A stretch of DNA of 64,000 nt from Syncephalastrum monosporum B8922 (Eukaryota; Mucoromycota; Mucoromycetes; Mucorales; Syncephalastraceae): assembly GCA_000697355.1 (NCBI GenBank), contig JNEN01001211.1:229511-293510 (forward strand), read 5' to 3'. A program made the position numbers and the translations under genes. This document shows positions 56,097-64,000 of the stretch, in pieces (position 1 is the first letter of the stretch; every line of letters starts with the position of its first letter). The notes below the pieces were generated by a model. The model had not been told where the DNA came from. It saw only the letters and a program-made list of their open reading frames with translations, and made no database searches.

Positions 56097-58535
56097 TTAG
56101 CAACATGTAAAATAAGGCGGTCTGCTCTTGACGACCTCGAGCGTCTCCATGATGATCGTCACGCATTTGATGGTGCTTTTCTTCGCGTCCTCTTCGGAGG
56201 AGGACGAGTCGGAGTCCTCGTTTTCACCATCGCTGCTCACATGACGGCGGCCCAAGCGCAAGTTCTTCATCATGCGGCGCCGGCGCCGCCTGCCCATGTC
56301 GACCGAGATGCGATTTCGCATGCGCTGCTTCCAAGTCGTCAAGGGCACGGGTGCGGACGTCTGTTGCGGGTCACTACCGCCGATGCGCATCTCCTCGTCC
56401 ATGTACGGGCGATGCATGGCCAAGTCAAACGAGGTCGACCGCTTGGTGCGGAGCCGGCTGGCCCGGCCGGGAGAAAAAGCGTCTTCATTGGGTATAGCTT
56501 CCGGGTTTCGGCTGCGGATGATCTTTTCGTCGTACGCAATGAGAATCTCCTCCTGGTTGACGAGAACCCGCTCAAGCGAGACGAGGTCGAGCGGGGACCC
56601 GGTCGGGTCGGAGAGGCAGCGCACAATATTGTAGCCCTGGCCCTTGAGCACCGCGACCTGGCGCTCAAACATACGATCGTCAAAGTCAGAGTCCACGTGG
56701 GACAGGTCCCGCAGTTGACGCACGGTCTCTTGCCACCATAATGGGTCGGACAGGATGGCGAGGTACTTTGTACGGGTGGATTCCGAGAAGGGGCGGGCCA
56801 CGAGCGACTCGGGCAGGGCCAGCCAGCCGTAGGGGTACGATCGCCATTGGTCGGGGTGCTTAAACGGGAAGGCCAGGCCATTGTCGATCGCGGCGAGGTG
56901 GACGTGCTCGCGTACGTCGTGGAGCGTGACGCGGCTCGCATTGCTGCCGCTGTTGGGGGTGCTGCGTCCGCTCGCCTCGAAGCCACAATACTTCAGCATC
57001 CAGTTGTCCAGGCCGCGGTCTGTGTTGCGAATCAGGTAGTCGAGGAGAACGAGCTGCTCGAACTCGAGCTTAAATTGGTCCTGCAGGCGGTGTGTCCAGC
57101 GGAACTTGGCAGTGGAGGGTGCCCGCAGCAGTCGCTGCTGGTGTTGCGATGCTTCGTGCTCGCCCTCCGATTGCGCCGTCTCGACAAACATCTCCTGTGC
57201 TTCTTCGCCTTCGCTGTCCAGCTCTTCCACGTCGTCCTGCTCGCCGAGGCAGCCTGCCCAGCCGGCGCGGCTCAAACGCAGGGACGAGGACGAGTAAGAT
57301 TCGACGGGGTAGGGGTGCTCGCGCATGAAAACGTTGGCGTCCTTGAAGCCGTCGAGAAAACATTGGAAGCTGCCGATCTTGGGGGGCAGACCCACGACGG
57401 CGGCGGATCGGCGGTCGAGGTAGTCGTAATGAAACGAGGGCGACGCGAGGGGAACTACTTCGGTGAAAGGCACAATGTTGGTTCCTAGACGACGGTCGAC
57501 GAGCGACGAGGCGGCCTCGGAAATGTAGCCGAGGTTCGGGATCAAGCAGCTGCGACCAAAGCAACACGGGAAGAGGTGCCGATGGATCCACTTTGTCCAT
57601 TTTGGGTTCAGACGTCCATAGGGCTCTTCATTCTTGGGCTTAAACACACCGACGATCTTGCCCTGAGTGTTGCGGCAAAAGTAGGACCCGCTCGAGCCCT
57701 GGCTGATACGCGTCGGCTGGATGCCGTGGTCGTCGATTGCGGTACGCACGGATTGCATGATCGTCGCAAAGTCGTCTTTGTTGACTGGGATAACCTGTGC
57801 TCCATTTAGCCTTGCATACAGATAGGAAACACACACACACACACACACACTACACAAATGACATACGCTGTGATGATCCTTGATGATCGTAGGTGATATC
57901 GGCCGTTCTTGCTGTTCTTGTTCTTGCTGATTCTCGGGCGTCCACTTGACAAAGACGGACGAGTAGATTGGGTCGGTGCAGCTGAGCGCTTCTGTGAAGG
58001 CGAGTGGGGCTCGCATCTGCACGTGCTTCTTATGGCCTCGCATGCGTCGTCGGCCCCGGAAACGGCGCCGCCGTACGATGGTCCACCCGCGTTTCGGCAG
58101 CTCCTTGTGAAGCGGATCGCTCTGGGCTGGAATGTCGCCGTGCTGAATGTCGGCCATCACAACGGAAGGCAACGACGCAAACGAGGCTTCGGCGGCCATG
58201 GCTTTGCGGAAAGGCAGCTTGCTCTTAATGAACTGGCGCGTGGCGTTCGGGAATTCGGCAGCGCGTTTGGCAGAGAAGGATGCACGGGCAGAAAAAGAAG
58301 TGTCTTCATCCTCAGCAATGGCGTGGTTATCTTCCACCACAGGGGGAGGGGATTGGGTCAAGCTGGGCGCGATAGCCGAGTCGAGTTCGTCGGTGACAAC
58401 GAGCGAGTTCGGGTGGTGCAAGAGCTCATGGGCGAGATCGTCGTAATCGTCATCATAATCGTCCTGCTGCTGGATGCGGGTATAAGTGCCTTGCGTTGCT
58501 GAAGACGAGGTCGGGTATCGTGAGCGCTGGAACAT
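56097..58535 (-). CDS. LSB6: Type II phosphatidylinositol 4-kinase
   Basis: Two exons, 58535-57867 and 57794-56097, give 788 residues. The N-terminal 250 residues are acidic then very basic (RRRRFRGRRRMRGHKKH). The kinase domain begins near VIPVNKDDFATIMQSV; the nucleotide-binding loop is SQGSSGSYF, the catalytic Lys is in GVFKPKNEEPYG, and the type II hallmark is PCCFGRSC followed by IPNLGYISEAASSLVD, a Cys-rich palmitoylation site. Then NTDRGLDNWMLKY (catalytic) and AIDNGLAFPFKHP (metal binding) are intact. An acidic insert of about 50 residues (EELDSEGEEAQE) splits the domain. The product makes PI4P at Golgi, endosome and vacuole membranes; the yeast counterpart is Lsb6. The only intron (57795-57866, 72 nt) contains (CA)n, has no in-frame stop and could be retained in frame. 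Confidence 0.93.
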   Translation of the reverse strand: MFQRSRYPTSSSATQGTYTRIQQQDDYDDDYDDLAHELLHHPNSLVVTDELDSAIAPSLTQSPPPVVEDNHAIAEDEDTSFSARASFSAKRAAEFPNATRQFIKSKLPFRKAMAAEASFASLPSVVMADIQHGDIPAQSDPLHKELPKRGWTIVRRRRFRGRRRMRGHKKHVQMRAPLAFTEALSCTDPIYSSVFVKWTPENQQEQEQQERPISPTIIKDHHSVCHLCSVCVCVCVSYLYARLNGAQVIPVNKDDFATIMQSVRTAIDDHGIQPTRISQGSSGSYFCRNTQGKIVGVFKPKNEEPYGRLNPKWTKWIHRHLFPCCFGRSCLIPNLGYISEAASSLVDRRLGTNIVPFTEVVPLASPSFHYDYLDRRSAAVVGLPPKIGSFQCFLDGFKDANVFMREHPYPVESYSSSSLRLSRAGWAGCLGEQDDVEELDSEGEEAQEMFVETAQSEGEHEASQHQQRLLRAPSTAKFRWTHRLQDQFKLEFEQLVLLDYLIRNTDRGLDNWMLKYCGFEASGRSTPNSGSNASRVTLHDVREHVHLAAIDNGLAFPFKHPDQWRSYPYGWLALPESLVARPFSESTRTKYLAILSDPLWWQETVRQLRDLSHVDSDFDDRMFERQVAVLKGQGYNIVRCLSDPTGSPLDLVSLERVLVNQEEILIAYDEKIIRSRNPEAIPNEDAFSPGRASRLRTKRSTSFDLAMHRPYMDEEMRIGGSDPQQTSAPVPLTTWKQRMRNRISVDMGRRRRRRMMKNLRLGRRHVSSDGENEDSDSSSSEEDAKKSTIKCVTIIMETLEVVKSRPPYFTCC
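57831..57850. repeat. CA microsatellite in the PI4K intron
   Basis: (AC)n tract inside intron 57795-57866. Length changes here would change the frame of an intron-retaining transcript. Confidence 0.85.
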
Positions 58536-58653
58536 GGCGGTTGTGGTTGACACACCGGTGTGACAAGATACAAAAATGTAAGAGAAAGAGGAGGGGGAGG
58601 AGGGAAACAGCAGCGAAATAGAATATGGGCACAGCACACCACACACATACAAG

Positions 58654-58702
58654 CACGCACACACACACACACACATACACACATACATACACACATACAC
58701 AA
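58654..58702. repeat. CA-rich microsatellite in the PI4K leader
   Basis: Interrupted (CA)n/(CATA)n repeats about 120-170 bp upstream of the PI4K start codon, followed by an A run. Confidence 0.85.
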
Positions 58703-58754
58703 AAAAAAAGGGAGGGTACTCCTCGCCTTTGTGCGAGTCTCTTCCCCCCACCCC

Positions 58755-60335
58755 TTATTGCGCGAAACGGTCCAATTTGTGCTGCGACTCGAGAGCCAGC
58801 TTTGCTACTGCTTGCAGGCGTCGTGCTTCGATGGGCTCTGTCTTCATCTTGTGCCGCTGCACCATGGTTGAGTTATCTCCATCTCCCAAGACAGCTCACA
58901 TCAAGTATACGCTTACCAATGCAAGTTTGCACGACGCATACACGACCTGGATCATCCGCTGGTTGTCAGCATCGTTGATATCGAACACTTCCTTGGATAG
59001 CTCGTGTTCAATCGTCATCTTGAGTTCCTGTGACGGTCGCTCACCTTAGCTTGACGTTCTCTCCTTCGTGCACATGCCATTCGTACCTTTTTGTTGGAGG
59101 TTTCCACGTCCTGGGTGCTCAGATCAAGCGACGCGTCATCCAGGACCAGATCCTCGTTGGTCTGCGAGGCCTGTTGTGAGGAGCGCATCTTGGGGTAGGG
59201 CATCGAGAGCGACCGCGAAGCGCCGCGAGGCCGCTCTGGCCTGCCAGACTTGGCTTGAGACGCACGTGAACTGAGACTGGACAAAGACATCTTGGTCATT
59301 GTATTCGTGCTCTGCGATCTGGCTTGCGGGGCAGAGCGCGTCGTTTGCCGCCTCCGCTCGCGCTCCTGGGCCACGGCCTCCTCTCTCTTTTTGGCTTCCT
59401 CTTCCTGGATCTGGCTCTGGACATCGATCGCTTGCTGGACACGCGCGGTGTGCTGTGCCTCCACATCGATCTTGGCCTCGCCACGTGGGCCGGGCCGCCA
59501 GTCCGGTCGCACGATTGGGTAGCTGCATTTGTCTTTGACCAGATGCGCATAGACCGTAACCTCGTCCAGGTTTCCATGGGTGTGCTCGGCGTACAGCAGA
59601 AAGAAGGCCTCTTCCTTGAGGAGGTAGTTGGGCCCTGTGGCACGGTAGGTTAGACATGCCGCAAGCGGCGGATGGGCACGTACGATCGATGAACGGGTTC
59701 TCGACGTTGCTTTCGCTAAAAGCTGTGGTGTCTTCTTTGCACGTGACAAGGACACCGTACTTTGACCGCCGCGTGCTCGGGTCGCAGTTCTATCAGGATA
59801 GGATGCATAAGGTTTTCCCGTTAAACAGCCGGCGTGAACGACTTACTTCAGGGCGGAAGATACGCGCAAGGTAGCCTGCTTTATCCGAGCCACCAATCCT
59901 AGCCAGGCTCATAAGACTTTCTATAGCATATCCCATTATTCGGCCATTCACTCACAGTTTCCAGCGTTGGCCTGACAGGAAGGCACCGTGCAGGAGTTCG
60001 AGGCGCACAATGTCAACGGCATGGAGATGGACGTCAAAGGACGCAGCGTGTGCCAGCTGCGGGTTCCACTGAGTGCGGTCAGGTATAAAGTACACAGAAT
60101 CTATTCCACAGCATGAACCACCGTGATCACTGATCACTTGGCAAACGAACACGTCGCGTACCTTCCGGGTCAAATGCCTTGTGCGAGGTGCCCTTGCGAG
60201 AGGCACCGCCATTGCAGCCTGTGATGGCTAATGAAGAACGTGAATATGAGTGAAGGTGGTTTGTATGAGCAAAGCTGGACTACCTTCCCACGAGAGGGGT
60301 CCTGCAAAGAGAAACGTGTCGTAGGAAGAGGGCAT
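58755..60335 (-). CDS. Unrecognised coiled-coil protein, weakly Sen54-like
   Basis: Start ATG 60335 (MPSSYDTFLFAGPLSWEG), stop TAA 58755-58757. About eight exons join in frame to roughly 380-400 residues. The N-terminal part contains SRKGTSHKAFDPEDS, QRWKLIGGSDKAGYLARIF and LLKEEAFFLLYAEHTHGN, then VTVYAHLVKDKCSYPIVRP. The middle is a charged coiled coil (IQEEEAKKREEAVAQERER) and a Ser/Arg-rich stretch. The end is helical (ELSKEVFDINDADNQRMIQ; LALESQHKLDRFAQ). The KG...FDPE start, the EEAFFLL segment and the YAHL...PIVRP segment recall the tRNA-splicing endonuclease subunit Sen54, but the long coiled-coil tail does not fit, so I leave it unnamed. One join (GQRWKL to IGGSDKAG) relies on choosing the ctag acceptor by frame. 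Divergent from P450 copy B. Confidence 0.6.
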
Positions 60336-60778
60336 GAATAAAAAAAGGGTGAAGTGTAGCAAAATTGCTCACAAGCTATTGTTGCCCACTCTCATTCCCA
60401 GCACTCGGCTGGTTCAAATTACTTTTTTGTTTAAATGCCTGCTTTTTTGCCTTTATGCGTGTCGCAGCCACAACCAAGCCCACCTACACGCTGAATGCTT
60501 AATTTCTCCATGCACGTCTTAAGGTACCTCGTCTTTTTTTTCTCTCTCTTTTTTTTTTTTTTTAGTACTCGGCTATTAATCGCTTAAAATGGTAAAAGAC
60601 GGTGTCATTGTGTGATCATGGCGAGCCAAACTCTATTATCGCGGGTTGCATAGTACTTCCTAAATGGGGCCAATTGCGCTTAGAATAATCAGGTCCACAT
60701 AATTCCTTGCCTTCACCCATTTCATTCTTCCCCGCTTTTTCCCTCGCTCTTCCAAACTTCTAGTAGATATTATTTGAC
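60336..60778. promoter_or_regulatory. Divergent promoter region, unrecognised gene (-) and P450 copy B (+)
   Basis: 443 bp with a long T tract (about 60534-60564) and a pyrimidine-rich leader immediately before the P450 start codon. Confidence 0.5.
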
Positions 60779-62805
60779 ATGGCGACTGTCAGCAAGCAGA
60801 CTGTGCAGAATTTGCTCAACCAGATCAAGGACAAGTTGCCGAGCTCTGTGACCACATCTCGAAAAGGGGCTGGCAAGGCCTTGGCCGCATGCCTTCTAGC
60901 TTACTTTGTCTGTTCGGTATGGAGAGCAATATTTCGCAAACACTGAATTGCTTCTCACGAAGGTATCCATCCCTTTGAAGAAACTGTATACGGCCTACTT
61001 GGGTCCCTTGAAGGATATCCCGGGTCCTACCCTCTTAAAGTTCATATCTATCCGACAGATCCTGAAGGATGACCCGTCAGGCACTTTGTAAGACAGTATC
61101 CAGCCCCTGTGTGCCTGAACTGATGTAGTGTATATAGTTGGAAGCAGTTTCTCGGATTGCATGACCGGTATGGCACCGTGGTGCGTATTGGTCCCACGGG
61201 CATATCAGTCTCGGACAAGGACATGATCAAGCAGGTGCTCGTCAAGGAAGATTTACCCAAAGGCGAGGCCTATGCAAGTCTTCAGCGTAAGAACAAGCCC
61301 TGCCGGGAGGCTTTTGGCGTAAATATACTGGACTCATTATGCCTATATCACAAGGTCAAAATATTAATTTGTTCAACATGACGAGCAAGGCAGAGCATAA
61401 ACAACGAGTAAGACGAGGGACAAACGCAACATACCGTATTGTATAAACATTCGCCATGTCCATCTTTAGAGACGCGTTCTTTCACCGGCATTCTCGATGA
61501 AATACCTCAATTCGCTGGAACCCTTTATGCACCAAACGACCGAGGCCATGCTACGTCGTATCGATCAAGATGTTACGGCTACAGCGGATAAGGACGGCTA
61601 CGGAACCGTCGACCTTTGGATCTTGCTCCAATGTTTAGCCATTGATATTATTGGTGAAACTGCGTTTGGTCAAACCTTCCATATGCTCGAAAACAGCGAT
61701 CACTTTGTGCCCGCCACGATTGGCAACGTCATGAAAGCCGGTGCCTATGTGCGTCAAAAGCACATCACATGTATATATGTGTTCACTTTGCTCTAACCTG
61801 ACTTATACTCACTTAGATGGCAAGCCATCCTATTCTTGGGCCCATCCGAGCCATCTTCTCTTTCTCCCAGGTTGCCAAGGATGTTCTCAAGCTGCGTTCG
61901 TTTATGCGCACCATTGTCGAAGAACGCATCCAGAGCAACGAGACGCGCAACGATATTCTCAAGATCTTGATCGACTCTCAAAAGGCGCGTGACAACGAAG
62001 ATCGACTCTCGATCCAGGCTATTGCCAACGAGACCGTACTGTTCTTGATTGCAGGTTCCGAGACGACGAGCAACACGACAGGATTTGCCATGATTCACTT
62101 GCTGGAAGAGCCGAGCATATTGGCGCGCTTACGCCAGGAGATCGACCAAGTGCCCCTCGAAGACGGCCAGATTTTCAAGCATGAGCACTTGAAGCACCTG
62201 CCCTATCTGAACGCTGTCATACACGAGACTCTGCGCCTGGATGTTATTGCGGCCGGATCGCTGGACCGCAAGGCGGACCAAGACACGGTGCTGGGAGGCC
62301 GTCTGCTGGTTCCGCAAGGGGTAGGCTTTGATTCACTTTCGATGGACCTTGCTTACGCCGCGCATTTACGAGTAGACCACAGTGCTTTTGAACATCATGC
62401 ATGCTCAGACCAATGAAGCGTACTGGCCACAGGCAAACAAGTTTATCCCGGAGCGCTGGCTGGATGATGCGAAAGAGCATATGCTTTCGGCCGATCCAGA
62501 GGCATTTTATCCTTTCAGCCTCGGGTATGTCTATCTCACGCACAGGCTCACATAGGCTCCCACAGACAGAGTCAATGGACCAGCACTAACTTTGTTTCTT
62601 GGTTTGCAGTTCGAGAAACTGCATAGGCCGTAATTTTGCAATGCAGGAGATGCGTCTGTCCATCGCTACCTTGATCAAGTTCTATGATTTCAAGGCGATC
62701 CCGCAAGAGCATGACCATGCCAAAGATCGCCGTGCCTTTATTACTCTGGGCGTGGCTAAAAACAGCTTCAAAGCGCTCGTCAAGCGTCGTCAGCAGCAAG
62801 CTTGA
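60779..62805 (+). CDS. Cytochrome P450, CYP509-like (copy B)
   Basis: Eight exons, 60779-60916, 60981-61087, 61138-61286, 61355-61407, 61470-61748, 61817-62320, 62376-62524, 62610-62805, give 524 residues. N-terminal anchor LAACLLAYFVCS, hinge LGPLKDIPGP, I helix AGSETTSNTTG, ExxR motif HETLRL, PERW, and haem loop FSLG/SRNCIGR with the Cys ligand. The last intron falls inside the haem loop, as in copy A. The acceptor at 60980 ends in aag. The two copies are about three quarters identical where compared (for example NDILKILIDSQKARD is unchanged), share intron positions, and lie in opposite orientation about 27.5 kb apart. ER mono-oxygenase; substrate unknown. Confidence 0.92.
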
Positions 62806-63340
62806 TCCAGGGAGGGTTGAAATGGTGTTTGCTGCTTCTACGCTTTGGCCTGCCTACTGACTCAAGAAAGACGGCGTGTGAAACACTATCCTTCATACGC
62901 TCTGTACATGTCTTTCATATAATCCATCTGATACATATACTTTGAACAAAATATATTTTTTTTTTTTTAAACAAACAAGTGCCCAAGGCAAATGCTTCAT
63001 GGGACAAAGGAGCGGGAGGGGGGAGGAACGGAAGGGGACTAGGGAAGCACCTCTACTAGCCCGCCGCGACGGCTTCAAGCAGCCGCGCCTACATGGCCGC
63101 GCCGATGCCCTTTGCCTTGCCGCCGTAGTCATCCGTGGCTGGGGGGAGCTCGCCAAGTCGCTCATGGAACCGCCGCCCCGCCATCTTGAAGCGGGAGCTG
63201 TGCCTCAGCCGCTGCCTGCAGAAATCACCACAGCCGCCCAGCACGCGCCGCCATCCTCATAGACAGGACAGGGTCACACCTGTGTGTGTGCTCTGCTGTT
63301 CTAGTCCTTGAATAATCCCGAACGCCAGGAACGTCGATTC
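62806..63340. other. GC-rich spacer downstream of P450 copy B
   Basis: A T run (62952-62968) is followed by purine-rich and then CG-rich sequence (63000-63260) unlike the AT-rich spacers elsewhere. A good acceptor (tttctgcag, minus strand, about 63220) is followed by a stop-free minus run ending ATDDYGGKAKGIGAAM near 63090. This may be a terminal exon, but no matching upstream exon is clear. Confidence 0.35.
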
Positions 63341-63520
63341 TCAAGCCTCTCGGTATCTCTCCGGAACTGTGCCATCATCTCTCAACAGTGGGCGTGACAG
63401 TCCAATCGTTCCCGTCTCTTGATCCCGCCTCGCCGCCACCCGGTCTTGATGAAACTTGAACCAGTCGATATCAAGTGTTGCGGTCTGAACAACCGCCTGG
63501 CTGCCTGTGGATGATGACAT
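63341..63520 (-). CDS. Possible 59-residue protein
   Basis: ATG 63520 (MSSSTGSQAVVQTATLDID) to TGA 63341-63343, 59 residues, composition typical of protein (DWFKFHQDRVAARRDQETG; RPLLRDDGTVPERYREA). The start has an A at -3. A second frame overlapping the end continues with ERLENRRSWRSGLFKD to a TAG, so a one-base indel may have truncated a longer protein. No family recognised. Confidence 0.3.
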   Translation of the reverse strand: MSSSTGSQAVVQTATLDIDWFKFHQDRVAARRDQETGTIGLSRPLLRDDGTVPERYREA

Positions 63521-63806
63521 TTAGTAGGACTACTATGTACGAGATTGGGAGTGTGTCGGTCTGTAGATATGGCCCTAGACAAGATGCTCCGCCTCCGAGA
63601 ACGGAAGGATGATGAAAAGGGCCATACGGGTGTTAAACAATGAGTTAGCCTTCCGTCTTCATCAAGATGTATACACGAGTATGTACTTGCCTCCATAAAG
63701 ATATACAATGACCATCTGTCATGCTCGGTAAAAAAAGTAAAATAAATAATCGGGAATGGCGAGCTTCAGGGTGGGCATCTGCAGTCGTCAAACGGCTCGT
63801 CATGGC

Positions 63807-64000
63807 TTACGGCGTCGGAATAGAATGCACAACGAACGCTTGACGCTTGACTCTTGAGACTGCATTCGCGACACCAGGACGACCGTCAACGGAGCGCCAG
63901 TGTACAGCAAAGCCATACCCGTCGAACGGCGTGTCGCGTCTGACGACCCTGGACAGGCTGCACGAGGAACGCTCAACTCTGACGTCCTCATGGCTAAAGA
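63807..64000 (-). CDS. Possible 3' exon of a gene cut by the right edge
   Basis: From the window edge the minus strand is open for about 64 codons (VRRDTPFDGYGFAVHWRSV, GRPGVANAVSRVKRQAFVV) to a TAA at 63807-63809. It lacks a start because the beginning lies outside the window. Codon use looks coding but an overlapping frame is open too. No family recognised. Confidence 0.3.
   Translation of the reverse strand, partial: FSHEDVRVERSSCSLSRVVRRDTPFDGYGFAVHWRSVDGRPGVANAVSRVKRQAFVVHSIPTP

Noticed and set aside
56082..56741. 219-codon plus frame opposite PI4K
   Set aside because: Antisense shadow of a GC-rich coding exon with clear kinase motifs.

Overview
The window is nuclear DNA of a filamentous early-diverging fungus, most likely an order Mucorales member (Mucoromycota). 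The reasons are the gene content and structure: compact genes with many 50-80 nt GT-AG introns, two cytochrome P450 genes resembling the Mucorales CYP509 family, a LaeA/UMTA-like methyltransferase, polyglutamine regulators, and long A/T homopolymers in and between genes. Genus cannot be fixed from this sequence. Exon joins were made by hand; for the genes where I list exons the summed coding length is a multiple of three.

Left part (1-7.3 kb): a decayed Mutator-like (MULE) transposase on the minus strand whose C-terminal part, cut by the window edge, is an OTU-type cysteine protease domain; a tRNA-Pro(AGG); then about 3.3 kb without a recognisable gene. 7.3-27 kb is a dense housekeeping and signalling block: a Gin4/Cdr2/Hsl1-type polarity/cell-cycle kinase (+), a LIM-LIM-C1-RhoGAP protein (-), a TLDc protein OXR1 (+) and a very large RAV1/DMX-like V-ATPase assembly factor (-). 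27-42 kb: glucose-6-phosphate dehydrogenase (+), an unrecognised 288-residue protein (-), P450 copy A (-), a GH16 beta-glucanase built from 11 exons including four of 14-29 nt (+), an SRPK-like kinase (-), the peroxisomal receptor PEX7 (+), a BORCS6-like small protein (-) and a TLC-domain membrane protein (-). 42-54 kb is gene-poor: an ambiguous locus near 44 kb, a methyltransferase (-), a possible 102-residue membrane protein (-), then about 5 kb in which I see no gene. 53.9-64 kb: a C2H2 transcription factor (+), type II phosphatidylinositol 4-kinase (-), an unrecognised coiled-coil protein (-), P450 copy B (+), and GC-rich sequence with weak small coding candidates and a possible exon running off the right edge.

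The genes do not form one pathway, but several themes recur: membrane traffic and organelle identity (RAV1, PI4K II, BORCS6-like, PEX7), polarity and signalling (Gin4-like kinase, RhoGAP), redox defence (G6PD for NADPH, OXR1, the P450s) and wall or substrate glucan hydrolysis (GH16). Most neighbours are arranged convergently or divergently with shared 0.1-1.6 kb spacers. The items most worth a second look are the MULE-OTU fusion, the GH16 micro-exons that split the catalytic motif, GC-AG introns, introns whose retention would stay in frame, and several small or unrecognised proteins.
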